Part shown: one piece after another, positions 56,358-64,000 of the stretch
Position numbering within the stretch: the stretch's first letter is position 1
How the letters are laid out: each line of letters opens with the position of its first letter
Assembly: GCA_022616615.1 (NCBI GenBank)
Contig: JAKEER010000117.1
Location: 1 to 64,000 of the forward strand
Reading direction: 5' to 3'
Length of the DNA stretch: 64,000 nt
From: Acidobacteriota bacterium
GTDB lineage: Bacteria > Acidobacteriota > Terriglobia > Versatilivoradales > Versatilivoraceae
Notes under the pieces: generated by a model
Told to the model about the DNA's origin: nothing
Seen by the model: only the letters and a program-made list of their open reading frames with translations
Databases searched by the model: none
Translations under genes and position numbers: made by a program

Positions 56358-57356
56358 TCATGGGTTCGAGGTCACACCACCGAGACGTAAGACGAACTGA
56401 TCGGCCGCCAGGCCTCGGTTCAGGTTGCGTCGCATTCCCGCTTCCAGATGATCCAGCGATTGGGTGGCGTTCATCAACTGGTTGATGGAATATAGGGAGG
56501 AGAGAGTAGCTAGTTTGCCCGCGATGTCGGCGTGCGTGAGGGCTTGTGTTTCTGCTCCCGCCTTCAAAAGAAACAGGTCGCGCAGGAGCGTGAAGAGGAT
56601 ACCCGTCTTGGAATCGAATTCGGCCTGCTTCCTTTTGTCCAGCCATCCACTGGCCGCTCTGGCTGCGTTCGCATAAAGAAAATTGCGAGAACAGGCCTCC
56701 AGCAAAGCCAGCATTTCATCGCGCTGCCTCCTGTATTCGGCCAGGTCGATAGTGACGGCCTTGCCCAGGCTGCCGCCAGCAATTCGGGCCAGCAGTTGCC
56801 GCTCCTCTGACGAATAGGAAGTTCGGCCCTGCAGCAGCAGCTCGACATCCGCCAGCGGGAGTGGCGCGAACGGGTACATCTGGCAGCGCGATCGAATGGT
56901 CGGTAGCAAGTCGTTTGGCCGGGAGGTAATGAGAATAAGAATCGATGTGTCGGGAGGCTCTTCGAGCGTCTTTAAGATGGAATTGGCTGCTTCGTCTCTG
57001 AGCTTCTCAGCTTCATCCATGATGAAGATGCGGCACTTGCCTTCGAAAGGCTTAAAGAAGACCTCGCGGCTAAGGCTGCGCATCTGGTCAATCTTGATGA
57101 ACTGGCCTTCGGGTGCGACGTTTTTAACGTCAGGATGAGCGTTCTCTGAAATCCTCTGGCAATTCGGACAGCCGTTGCAGAAGTCGTCCTTCAGTCGAAG
57201 GCAGTTGCAAGCCTTGGCGATGAACTGGGCCAGAGTCCACTTTCCGATTCCAGAAACCCCGGTGAACAGCATTGAATGGGGCAGCCGACAGGACGCCAGC
57301 TGGCTGCGCACGGTCTCCAGGATGGGACGGTTCCCAAGAAAATCGTCGAACGCCAT
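56358..57356 (-). CDS. holB: DNA polymerase III delta-prime subunit
   Basis: The protein has 332 aa from ATG 57356, with AAAGGAT upstream. AAA+ clamp-loader fold: FTGVSGIGKWTLA at about 32-44, zinc-binding Cys residues (CNCLRLKDDFCNGCPNC), FIMDEAEKL as Walker B and the SRC motif in TIRSRCQ. The Walker A has Trp after GK where Ser or Thr is normal, so nucleotide binding may be weak, as accepted for delta-prime. It belongs with the tmk gene upstream. Confidence 0.85.
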   Translation of the reverse strand: MAFDDFLGNRPILETVRSQLASCRLPHSMLFTGVSGIGKWTLAQFIAKACNCLRLKDDFCNGCPNCQRISENAHPDVKNVAPEGQFIKIDQMRSLSREVFFKPFEGKCRIFIMDEAEKLRDEAANSILKTLEEPPDTSILILITSRPNDLLPTIRSRCQMYPFAPLPLADVELLLQGRTSYSSEERQLLARIAGGSLGKAVTIDLAEYRRQRDEMLALLEACSRNFLYANAARAASGWLDKRKQAEFDSKTGILFTLLRDLFLLKAGAETQALTHADIAGKLATLSSLYSINQLMNATQSLDHLEAGMRRNLNRGLAADQFVLRLGGVTSNP

Positions 57357-57395
57357 GGGACGGTAATCCTTTTCTGCCGGCAAACTCCCGCCTCT

Positions 57396-57473
57396 GAAAA
57401 TTGTCCTCGTCGTCGTCCTCGTAATCGAAAACCCGACGACGAGAACGACAACGAGGACGAGGATGATATTTTC
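57396..57473. repeat. GAC-rich imperfect inverted repeat
   Basis: GAAAATTGTCCTCGTCGTCGTCCTCG and its near complement CGAGGACGAGGATGATATTTTC enclose a spacer, giving an imperfect stem of about 30 bp made of GAC/GTC triplets. It lies just upstream of holB and may be a dispersed low-complexity element. Confidence 0.55.
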
Positions 57474-57502
57474 ATCCTTTGGGTGGTGCCGCTGAGGCGG
57501 GA

Positions 57503-57718
57503 TCAGTCAGTCCACCCAAAATACACTTTGAACGCTGGGGCTATATCCTCAGCCGCGAGGGCAGCAACTCCCCACAATCGCCGTTCGGAGAAAGCCTCCA
57601 TGTCCAAGATTTCTGTCTGCCGCCTTAACCCTGCAACGACAGCGGAGTAAATTGCCTCCGCTCTGGCCGGGTTTTTGCTATTGGAGCGGCAGTAAGCGCA
57701 GTATCTCCTGATGGGCAC
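57503..57718 (-). CDS. Possible small ORF between tmk and holB
   Basis: A 71-codon frame overlaps the tmk end by 41 nt and continues with ARAEAIYSAVVAGLRRQTEI and AFKVYFGWTD. The composition is protein-like and its place in the run suggests translation, but no family comes to mind and no ribosome-binding site is seen. It could be the remnant of a decayed gene. Confidence 0.35.
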   Translation of the reverse strand: MPIRRYCAYCRSNSKNPARAEAIYSAVVAGLRRQTEILDMEAFSERRLWGVAALAAEDIAPAFKVYFGWTD

Positions 57719-58304
57719 CTTCTATCGAGAGATTGCCCGAGACAATGCGGAAGCGTTGTGGGTCCTGGCGGGCCAAGTTCAGGTAGCCTTGCCGTACACG
57801 CTCAAAAAACTCCAGCGACTCCTTCTCAAACCGGCCCTCATCGACTGCCCGCCGCTGGTTGCGTTCTCGGGCGCGCGCCAAGGCAAGGCTGGGATCTAAA
57901 TCGATAAGCAGGGTCAAATCGGGCATTCGTTGGCCGATCACCACCTGGTTGAGCCGCTCGATGAAATTCAAATCCACTCCACGCCCGTAGCCCTGGTAGG
58001 CCGCGCTGGCATCCGCATAACGGTCGCACAGGACCCATTGACCACGCTCCAATGCCGGAAGGATGTTCTGGCAAAAGTTCTGGTAGCGGGAAGCGTAGTA
58101 GAGCAGCAGTTCGCTGAGGGGCTTGAGTTCCTTCGTTCCGGAATGTAGCAGAATCTGACGGATCGATTCTCCAATCGCCGTCCCGCCGGGTTCGCGCGCT
58201 ACGACGACCGGCATGCCCCGTTTCAGCAAGTAGTCATGCAGCAGCTTAAGCTGCGTGGTTTTGCCAGATCCGTCGATGCCTTCGAAGGTGATGAAAAGAT
58301 TCAT
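57678..58304 (-). CDS. tmk: Thymidylate kinase
   Basis: The protein has 208 aa from ATG 58304; the track adds 45 residues upstream. P-loop FEGIDGSGKTTQ at 7-18, then AREPGGTAIGE, the CDRYADASAAYQG motif for dTMP binding, and a LID region RNQRRAVDEGRFE. It phosphorylates dTMP to dTDP in the cytosol. The tmk-holB order is widespread in bacteria and supports both calls. Confidence 0.95.
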   Translation of the reverse strand: MNLFITFEGIDGSGKTTQLKLLHDYLLKRGMPVVVAREPGGTAIGESIRQILLHSGTKELKPLSELLLYYASRYQNFCQNILPALERGQWVLCDRYADASAAYQGYGRGVDLNFIERLNQVVIGQRMPDLTLLIDLDPSLALARARERNQRRAVDEGRFEKESLEFFERVRQGYLNLARQDPQRFRIVSGNLSIEGAHQEILRLLPLQ

Positions 58305-58826
58305 GAAGAAATTCAGGAGGCGGGAAGCGAAGAGCCGGATGCCTACGCAACGGCGGAAACGTAACACAAAAGATAGGGTCGAACAAGCGAGCCCCTTTGC
58401 CTGCGAGCCCCTTTGCCAAGTCGACCAACAGTCGGGCAACAGCCGATTTTCTATTGGCTATTTGAGAGAAGGGCACACAATCCACAAATATCAAATAGCC
58501 GATAGCCAATAAAGCAATAGCAAAAGGCTTAGCCGCCTCTCAGTAGCGGGAATTTGAATGAACCCCTGCCAGCGAGCCCCAGGGACATGTTTTGAAAAAG
58601 CCTCTTGACCTGTTGTAAGATCTCACGCACTTTACGCAGCGCAGCCGATGCAGGGTCTCGCCAAAGTCGCGTAAGTCGTTGAGTCGAGGCAGAGCCCTTG
58701 CTGACGCGCGGGCTACTGACTTGAGTCTCGGACCTGTTCAGTAGCCCGACCGTAAGGGAGGGCTCGCGACTTTGACGAAACCCTGGTAGCCGATGCATGT
58801 TGGTTTACATGAAAAATCGAGTCTGA
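58305..58826. other. Intergenic region with two inverted-repeat elements
   Basis: No gene. Element one: CTATTGGCTATTTGA (58451-58465) with TCAAATAGCC...CCAAT (58491-58512), an AT-rich palindrome. Element two is listed separately at 58651-58785. Confidence 0.5.
58651..58785. repeat. MITE-like imperfect hairpin
   Basis: CAGGGTCTCGCCAAAGTCGCG (58651-58671) matches the complement of 58765-58785 (CGCGACTTTGACGAAACCCTG) at 19 of 21 positions. Inner arms share GGGCTACTGA with TCAGTAGCCC. No reading frame. It is a different family from the element at 53785. Confidence 0.6.
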
Positions 58827-59543
58827 ATGGGATCTTCGCATAGCTCCATCGATGTCCAAGCCAATGTACAGACCGTTCTTGAGAATATCGAGCGGGCGAC
58901 AATGAAGGCTGGCCGCCCGAAAAACTCCGTCAGGCTGGTGGCGGTCTCGAAAACAGTTGGAGTGGAGTCCATCCGCCAGGCAATGGCTGCCGGTGTCACC
59001 GATCTGGGTGAGAACAAGGTGCAGGAGGCTTCTTCCAAGAGGCCTTTGTTGAGTGAGCAGCACGTGGCATGGCATCTCATCGGGGCACTGCAAAAAAACA
59101 AAGCCAATCGTGCTGCGGAGATTTTTGATTGGATTGAGTCGCTCGACGATCTCGAACTGGCCTCCAAGCTGCAGCACGCTTGCGAGCGCTTGAACAAGCA
59201 AATGCCGGTTCTGGTTCAGGTGAACGTCGGACGGGAAGCGAGCAAATCGGGGATTGCTGAGGAAGGCGCTGTGGAGTTTGTGCGCCGGGTTTCGGTCTGC
59301 ACACACCTGCAAGTTCGCGGGCTGATGGCGATTCCACCCTATACCGAAAATCCCGAAGACGCCCGACGCTACTTCATCCGGCTGCGTGAGACGGCCCAAC
59401 GCATTGCGAGCCACAAGTTGCCCCATATTTCCATGGGCGAGCTTTCGATGGGGATGAGTCACGACTATTCCGCAGCCATTGAGGAAGGTGCAACGCTGGT
59501 GCGCGTGGGAACGGCGATTTTCGGTCCAAGGGATAATCCCTGA
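58827..59543 (+). CDS. yggS: YggS-family PLP-binding protein
   Basis: This 238-aa alanine-racemase-like TIM barrel has Lys in VAVSKTV as the PLP lysine, then LGENKVQEA, WHLIGALQKNKA, and SMGMSHDY...GATLVRVGTAIFG at the C-terminus. Proteins of this family (PLPBP) control PLP and amino-acid balance without known catalysis. It is close upstream of the YggU gene, a common gene pair. Confidence 0.95.
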   Translation: MGSSHSSIDVQANVQTVLENIERATMKAGRPKNSVRLVAVSKTVGVESIRQAMAAGVTDLGENKVQEASSKRPLLSEQHVAWHLIGALQKNKANRAAEIFDWIESLDDLELASKLQHACERLNKQMPVLVQVNVGREASKSGIAEEGAVEFVRRVSVCTHLQVRGLMAIPPYTENPEDARRYFIRLRETAQRIASHKLPHISMGELSMGMSHDYSAAIEEGATLVRVGTAIFGPRDNP

Positions 59544-59632
59544 CTCTGAGAGCTGGCAGGAGAAGACATTTCCTCGTGGATGCGGGGGCAACGCCTCAGT
59601 TATTAGCCAGTGCAATAGTAAAAGGGCCCTCA

Positions 59633-59739
59633 TTGTTCGTAGTACCGGCTTCAGCCGGCCGCCGGAGCGACGCGGTTGTACCACGTGGCATGGCCAACTT
59701 GCCGAAGGCGGTGCCGCGTAAAGGCGGTACTACAAACAA
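59633..59739. repeat. Inverted-repeat element (TTGTTCGTAGTACCG family)
   Basis: TTGTTCGTAGTACCG (59633-59647) and CGGTACTACAAACAA (59725-59739) are inverted repeats with two mismatches. An inner palindrome CCGGCTTCAGCCGG overlaps the left arm. It fills most of the gap between yggS and yggU and looks like a small dispersed element. Confidence 0.6.
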
Positions 59740-59814
59740 GCTTGGTCAGGTTGTCCTATCTTATGCTCCCGTTAATGTGGGCCAGGTTTGAGGCGGGCTC
59801 TGGAGTGCCGGCTG

Positions 59815-60102
59815 ATGACGTCAAGTTCTCACCCTCTTTGCTTCTCGGTGAAGGTGCAGCCGAACGCCTCGAGAACCTGCGTGGGAGGCAGGGAAGGGGA
59901 ATTCTTGCAGATCCGCCTCGCGGCGCCGCCCGTCGATGGCAAGGCCAACCAAGCTCTGATTGAGTTCCTGGCACGCCGGTTGTCTGTCCCAAAGGCGTCC
60001 GTGCAGAGCCGTTCTGGGTTGTCTTCGCGGCGAAAGGTGATTCAAGTGGAGAATTGTCCGAAGGGGAAGTTCTTGCAGTTTCTGTCAGACTTTAGCTTGT
60101 AA
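59815..60102 (+). CDS. yggU: YggU/DUF167-family protein
   Basis: The protein has 95 aa from ATG 59815, with GGAG about 10 nt upstream. Family motifs: VKVQPNASRT, LQIRLAAPPVDGKANQALIEFLA and SGLSSRRKVIQV. The function of DUF167 is not known, but it is conserved beside yggS in many bacteria. Confidence 0.9.
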   Translation: MTSSSHPLCFSVKVQPNASRTCVGGREGEFLQIRLAAPPVDGKANQALIEFLARRLSVPKASVQSRSGLSSRRKVIQVENCPKGKFLQFLSDFSL

Positions 60103-60180
60103 AGAAACGGCATCGGTTGCCAGGAGAGGGCCGTGCGAATCCCAGCCGCGGAGAGCATACTTTCCGCAGACAGGTTGTCG

Positions 60181-60558
60181 ATGAACTTCAACAAAATTAA
60201 GACCGGAGTTGTGGTGGCAAGCGCGTTGATCTTTCCAGGCCTAGGCCATTTGATCCTTGGAAAATGGGTCCGAGCCGTCCTGCTGGCCAGTTCCATTCTC
60301 GCCTTGTTCTGCCTGGGGCTGGCTGTGGATGGGAAGCTCCACGGATTGGATGCCAGCGAGCTGATCGCCCTGCTATATTTCTTTGCCGACGCCAGCAACG
60401 GTTTGCCTTACCTGCTGGCGCGGAATTGGGGATACGGCTCCGGCAATCCGCAGAATCAGTCGTTCGAGTACGGGAACACCTTCTTGGCGGTGGCGGGACT
60501 TCTCAACCTGCTCGTGGTAATGAATGCTTTCGACATTTCAGTGGGCCGAAAGAAATAA
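60181..60558 (+). CDS. Small TM2-like membrane protein
   Basis: The protein has 125 aa from ATG 60181 (the track start GTG 60133 adds 16 residues). Three helices: VVVASALIFPGLGHLILG with the PGLGHL turn recalling TM2/DUF6677-like proteins, AVLLASSILALFCLGLAV, and FLAVAGLLNLLVVMNAFDI. It is 4 bp from the next small membrane gene. Function unknown. Confidence 0.7.
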   Translation: MNFNKIKTGVVVASALIFPGLGHLILGKWVRAVLLASSILALFCLGLAVDGKLHGLDASELIALLYFFADASNGLPYLLARNWGYGSGNPQNQSFEYGNTFLAVAGLLNLLVVMNAFDISVGRKK

Positions 60559-60562
60559 ACGA

Positions 60563-60739
60563 ATGGAACTGCCGCACTTCACCGCCCTCACCATTTTTGC
60601 TTTTTGTGTTTCCATCGTTTTTTCACTTACCTCGAAAGAAAGCCCCAAGGAACGCCTGCAGTACGGAGCGACCGTGTTCCTCACTTTCCTGGGCGTGGCC
60701 TTTGCCCTCGGCTGGGTTATGTTCCCATTTCCACCATAG
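60563..60739 (+). CDS. 58-aa membrane protein
   Basis: The ORF track begins at 60524, but ATG 60563 starts 4 bp after the previous stop and gives two helices (FTALTIFAFCVSIVFSL and GATVFLTFLGVAFALGWVMF) joined by a charged loop. Pairing with the TM2-like gene suggests that the two work together. No family recognised. Confidence 0.6.
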   Translation: MELPHFTALTIFAFCVSIVFSLTSKESPKERLQYGATVFLTFLGVAFALGWVMFPFPP

Positions 60740-60914
60740 GCCGGAGGAGCAGGAGCTTCCTGGTTTTGGGACTGGAAAAGTTGAGCTACATGGATGACAA
60801 TTCAGTGAAGCAGTTTGCCAAATGCCGCGAGGGATGGCGACTGGCTTGCTCGCCGAAGGCTGAACCCAACGGGCAATCTGCACTGGTGCTCTTTTTGAAC
60901 AAGCGGGGGTGCGT

Positions 60915-62639
60915 ATGCCTGTTTCCGACTTTAGACAATTTCTCGCTTGTGTGTTTGCGGTACTGCTCCTCGATTTGCCATTTGCCCTGCTTGCGCAACG
61001 TCAGCAAAATCGGGCGCCTCGGCCACAGGCGGCCAATGAGAAATCCAACTTGCAGCCCGGCAGTATCAAAGGCCGTGTCGTTGCTGTCGAGAATGGCCAG
61101 GGAATGAGTAAAGTCACCCTAAGCCTGATCCCGCTGGAGCGCAGGGAAGAAGGCCGGCCTCTAACCGTCAGGACGACTCCGGACGGGCAGTATGAATTCA
61201 AGCAGGTCGCGCCGGGACGGTATCGTCTATTTGCTTTGCGAAACGGATATGCACGCCAGGGCTATGGACAGAAGCCAGGGAATGAAAACGATCTGGCCAG
61301 CGCCACCCCGCTGGATGTGCGTTCCGGAGAAACGCTCGACAACATCGACTTGAGCCTAGTGCGCGGAGGCGCCCTCGAAGGACGCGTGCTTGACCAGGAC
61401 GGAGAACCCGCGGCCCGAGTTGCGGTAAATTTGATCCGCGCCCGATATGTTCAGGGCAGGCGCGTGCTGCAGCCCTCGGGGTCTGACCAGACCGACGATC
61501 GAGGCCAATTCCGCATCTATGATATTCCTCCCGGCACTTACTATTTGATGGCTACCCCCCGCGTCTTTGGCATGACTGATGAGAATCGGTCGGTTTATCC
61601 CCCGATCTATTTCCCCGGTGTTCTTGACCCACAGGAGGCCTCCAAGGTAAAGATGGTCCCGGGCGGCGAGCTTCGCGGATACGATCTGAGCCTGTTCGAA
61701 ACCAGAGGCTACCAAATCAGCGGAAAAGTGACCTCGGCAGACGGACAGCCTCCCCGGCGCGTCTTTGTCACCGCTCACAAGGTGCCGTCGTCGGGCCTTT
61801 CTCAGCCAGCTTCAGCACAAGGCACGGGCGCTCAGGGAGATTTCACGCTGCGTGGGCTGATTCCAGGAAGCTACCGCCTGGTGGCGCAGGAACGCCGCGC
61901 AGACCGGTTCTCGACCGGAAGCACTGTCGTAGATATAGGGAATCAGGATGTTTCTGGAGTTGTTCTTGCGCTGGGCAATGGGGCCGAATTGCAGGGGCGC
62001 GTCTTGCTTGAAGGAAAGAACCAAGCAGTTAATCTGGCATCATTGCGGGTGTCGGCCATTCCGCTGGGAGACGGGGCTGGTTCTGGCTTCAGGGGGCGAG
62101 GCGCCACAGGTTCCACCCTGAAAGAAGACGGCACTTTTCTGCTGAAAGACCTCGCGGAAGGTCCTGCCAGAATTGTGCTTTCACAGCCACCAGGAAGCTC
62201 TTATGTCAAATCCATCCGCGCCCAGGGAAAGGATGTCACCGACGCACCACTGGACCTGCACAGCGGCGATCGGATTCAAGGCCTCGAGATTGTAGTGGCT
62301 TCAAACGGGGCCCAGTTGAGCGGTAGCGTCAAGGAAGCCACAAACGGCCCGCCTGTTCCCGGCGCTTCGGTTCTGATCTACCCCGCCGATGCCCGGCTTA
62401 TCGGTCCCAACTCACGCTACATCCGCGCCGTGAAATCTGGCCAGCAGGGAGAGTTTTCAGTTCAAGGGCTGGTGCCGGGTGAATACAAGATCTGTGCACT
62501 GCTGGATCATGAAAGTGGCGCGGAATACGATCCCGAGTATCTTCAAAGTCTGCACCGGGTTTCCAGGACAGTCCAACTCAATGCCGGCCAGGCTGCCAAC
62601 GAAACCCTGGAAGCAGCTCCCTCGCCGGCGCGGGATTGA
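60915..62639 (+). CDS. Secreted carboxypeptidase-regulatory-domain protein
   Basis: The protein has 574 aa. Signal peptide FLACVFAVLLLDLPFALLA. The rest is a chain of five or six CarboxypepD_reg/transthyretin-like beta domains, each with an opening such as GSIKGRVVAVENG, GALEGRVLDQDGEP or YQISGKVTSADGQP and a GxYxLxA close (APGRYRLFA, PPGTYYLMA, IPGSYRLVA). Such proteins are abundant in Acidobacteria and probably bind or display surface material. No catalytic site is visible. ATG 60915 follows a GGGGG stretch; GTG 60909 is also possible. Confidence 0.85.
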   Translation: MPVSDFRQFLACVFAVLLLDLPFALLAQRQQNRAPRPQAANEKSNLQPGSIKGRVVAVENGQGMSKVTLSLIPLERREEGRPLTVRTTPDGQYEFKQVAPGRYRLFALRNGYARQGYGQKPGNENDLASATPLDVRSGETLDNIDLSLVRGGALEGRVLDQDGEPAARVAVNLIRARYVQGRRVLQPSGSDQTDDRGQFRIYDIPPGTYYLMATPRVFGMTDENRSVYPPIYFPGVLDPQEASKVKMVPGGELRGYDLSLFETRGYQISGKVTSADGQPPRRVFVTAHKVPSSGLSQPASAQGTGAQGDFTLRGLIPGSYRLVAQERRADRFSTGSTVVDIGNQDVSGVVLALGNGAELQGRVLLEGKNQAVNLASLRVSAIPLGDGAGSGFRGRGATGSTLKEDGTFLLKDLAEGPARIVLSQPPGSSYVKSIRAQGKDVTDAPLDLHSGDRIQGLEIVVASNGAQLSGSVKEATNGPPVPGASVLIYPADARLIGPNSRYIRAVKSGQQGEFSVQGLVPGEYKICALLDHESGAEYDPEYLQSLHRVSRTVQLNAGQAANETLEAAPSPARD

Positions 62640-62961
62640 TTTGTGCGTCACTCATGGGGCTGAACAATAGGGAGGGTTCCCTCATGCCTCACTCCGCATG
62701 CTCGCCCTCCTTGTTTTCAGCGGGAAAAATCGTGAGCCCGTCATGGCTGACAGCGTTCGCCCGGGCCTCTACAGCTACACGGCGACCATTCTCGGTGTGG
62801 GGGGATTGCTTGACCGGGCAAGCTCTTAGTCAACTCTCGCCGACCGTTAACTCTGTCCGGCAGTATTGCCGAAAGGTCTCATCGTGAGCGAGAATCGTTG
62901 AAAGTCGCACAAACTATCCAATATCCTCCCATCCCTAAAGGACAGCAAAGCGAGAACCACA
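62640..62961. other. Gene-free stretch before right-edge genes
   Basis: About 320 bp with only short frames. I recognise no gene, RNA or repeat. The base composition becomes more AT-rich toward the next gene. Confidence 0.4.
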
Positions 62962-63762
62962 ATGGACAAGAGTATTTTTGTCAAAGGGAAGAGCTCCATC
63001 CTCCACAAAGTTGTTTTCGAACTGCGATATGATCAAGGCTTTACTTATTTGGACAAGTGCGGCCGAACAGTCAATGAGATAACTAGGAACTATCCTGACT
63101 GGATGATAAAGGGAAGCGGGCCTGATCCTAACAATGCAGCTTTAGTGAGTATCAAGAATGGCTGCTTGCTGAATTTCTCATCATTCAAGTACGACCTATC
63201 GCTGGAAAAGGCACTCGGTGGGACGCCAGTTTCAGTCGATCAATTCACCGAATTCGTTGACCAGGTTTCGGACATTTCTTATATTCTGATGGACCAACTG
63301 GGTTTGAAGGAGTTCAAGCGCATAGGAATCCGAGAGTGGCATTTGTTTCCAGGTGAGGATAAGGAAAGCTCCGAACGATGGCTGAGCGGCATGGGCTGTT
63401 ACACTATATCGCCCAGATTATGTGAAGCTTTCGACGGGAAGGTTGAGTCAACGGGCGTTACCGTGATTATCGATGGGCTTGACCGAAAGTTTAGAATCGG
63501 CTTTAACCAAGTGGAGAGAAGCGCTCAGCTGGACTTAGGACAAGAGATTCTCCATGTACGAGCTAGTTCTCTTTCAAAGAATCAGGACAAAGTCCTCAGG
63601 CAGCAGATGCAGGTAAGACGCCGTCTGCTTGCCAATCCTGAGTTTGCGGCTATGATTGATATTGATGCGTTTATCGAGGATCCTTCTTTCGTTGACCCGC
63701 GTGACTTTGTAGAAACGAGTACAAGGCAGATTGAAGAGCGAATGAACAAAGCAACACAATAG
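62962..63762 (+). CDS. Possible TIGR04255-like protein
   Basis: The protein has 266 aa, no signal peptide or membrane helix. It begins with KVVFELRYD and has KEFKRIGIREWHLF in the centre, a pattern that recalls TIGR04255 proteins (sporadically spread, about 250 aa, EAVIEIRF start and FxRIGLR). Codon use and AT content look different from the left neighbours. It is 4 bp from the next gene. The family link is from memory and weak. Confidence 0.45.
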   Translation: MDKSIFVKGKSSILHKVVFELRYDQGFTYLDKCGRTVNEITRNYPDWMIKGSGPDPNNAALVSIKNGCLLNFSSFKYDLSLEKALGGTPVSVDQFTEFVDQVSDISYILMDQLGLKEFKRIGIREWHLFPGEDKESSERWLSGMGCYTISPRLCEAFDGKVESTGVTVIIDGLDRKFRIGFNQVERSAQLDLGQEILHVRASSLSKNQDKVLRQQMQVRRRLLANPEFAAMIDIDAFIEDPSFVDPRDFVETSTRQIEERMNKATQ

Positions 63763-63766
63763 AGAG

Positions 63767-64000
63767 ATGTCGATCATGCTTGATGAGTCACCCAACGAGA
63801 CTAATACAACCGTCGCTTCGCAGAGACTGCCGAACACGCTCTTTTCGAAGGTTTCCGACGTTCAGGAAAGCCGACTGGCAGGCTATCACGTCGTTTACAG
63901 CAGGTCTGGTGCGACTGACAATGCCAGCGGCTTCTATGCTGTTTCGCCTATCACTAAATCCCAGCCTCGATCCGACGCTGCTTCGCGCGATGCGATTAGA
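63767..64000 (+). CDS. Partial gene of unknown function at window edge
   Basis: From ATG 63767, four bases after the previous stop, 78 codons are open to the window edge (MSIMLDESPNETNTTV...). The visible part is polar and Ser/Thr/Asp-rich, without a signal peptide. The close spacing implies a two-gene operon with the TIGR04255-like protein. No function can be given. ATG 63776 is an alternative. Confidence 0.5.
   Translation, partial: MSIMLDESPNETNTTVASQRLPNTLFSKVSDVQESRLAGYHVVYSRSGATDNASGFYAVSPITKSQPRSDAASRDAIR

Noticed and set aside
58713-59684. 323-aa minus-strand ORF opposite yggS
   Set aside because: Antisense shadow of yggS; no domain.
1-64000. tRNA genes and CRISPR arrays
   Set aside because: TTCGAATC-like strings occur only inside coding regions without a cloverleaf, and no evenly spaced direct repeats were seen.

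Overview
The window looks like chromosomal DNA of a Gram-negative bacterium, most likely an acidobacterium or a close relative. This is inferred from the gene repertoire, not from a marker gene: a carboxypeptidase-regulatory-domain secreted protein, a CRTAC1/ASPIC-UnbV remnant, spermidine-synthase-like membrane proteins, a Tad pilus locus with degenerate CpaE ATPases, a gluzincin-TPR protein and a divergent Hfq. No rRNA, tRNA or CRISPR array was found.

Region 1 (1-17 kb) is an island of large multi-pass membrane proteins. It holds several GT39/GT87-type lipid-linked-sugar glycosyltransferases, a PTPS-related/YfhO-like protein, a FkbM methyltransferase and one intact membrane-fused spermidine-synthase-like protein. 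Two decayed copies of that last protein and an IS110-type transposase remnant lie around it, so the island has been rearranged by duplication and decay. It probably serves surface polysaccharide or glycolipid synthesis.

Region 2 (17-31.4 kb) is a Tad/Flp pilus locus. It starts with a NarL-type sensor kinase, its LuxR-type regulator and an orphan receiver. Then come the Flp pilin (57 aa, missing from the ORF track), a perfect terminator, prepilin peptidase, CpaB, secretin (CpaC/RcpA), CpaE/TadZ, CpaF/TadA, TadB, TadC and a 30-aa membrane peptide before a second perfect terminator. A DUF192 protein and a TPR/LytR_C-like TadD-type lipoprotein follow.

Region 3 (31.4-41 kb) holds an AAA+ ATPase with a winged-helix N-terminus, a membrane coiled-coil protein and, on the other strand, a TPR-metallopeptidase, a secreted protein of about eight 33-aa repeats, a second TadZ, a membrane PilZ protein, a coiled-coil protein, a J-domain protein and a small membrane protein. 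I know of no named system with this composition. It is the best candidate for an undescribed Tad-associated assembly or signalling module.

Region 4 (41-54 kb) contains an EF-G paralogue, a hybrid kinase paired with an NtrC-type regulator, an ASPIC/UnbV pseudogene, an APC permease whose predicted N-terminus is really repeat DNA, a secreted alpha-toroid-like protein, a LOG-family protein overlapping a phosphotriesterase-like enzyme, and a DUF2911-like protein. A 239-bp MITE-like hairpin element follows.

Region 5 (54-64 kb) has a YVTN beta-propeller lipoprotein, an Hfq-like RNA chaperone, holB and tmk, YggS and YggU proteins, two small membrane proteins and a large carboxypeptidase-regulatory-domain protein. 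At the right edge are a possible TIGR04255-like protein and a partial gene. Several distinct families of inverted-repeat elements occupy the intergenic spaces here.
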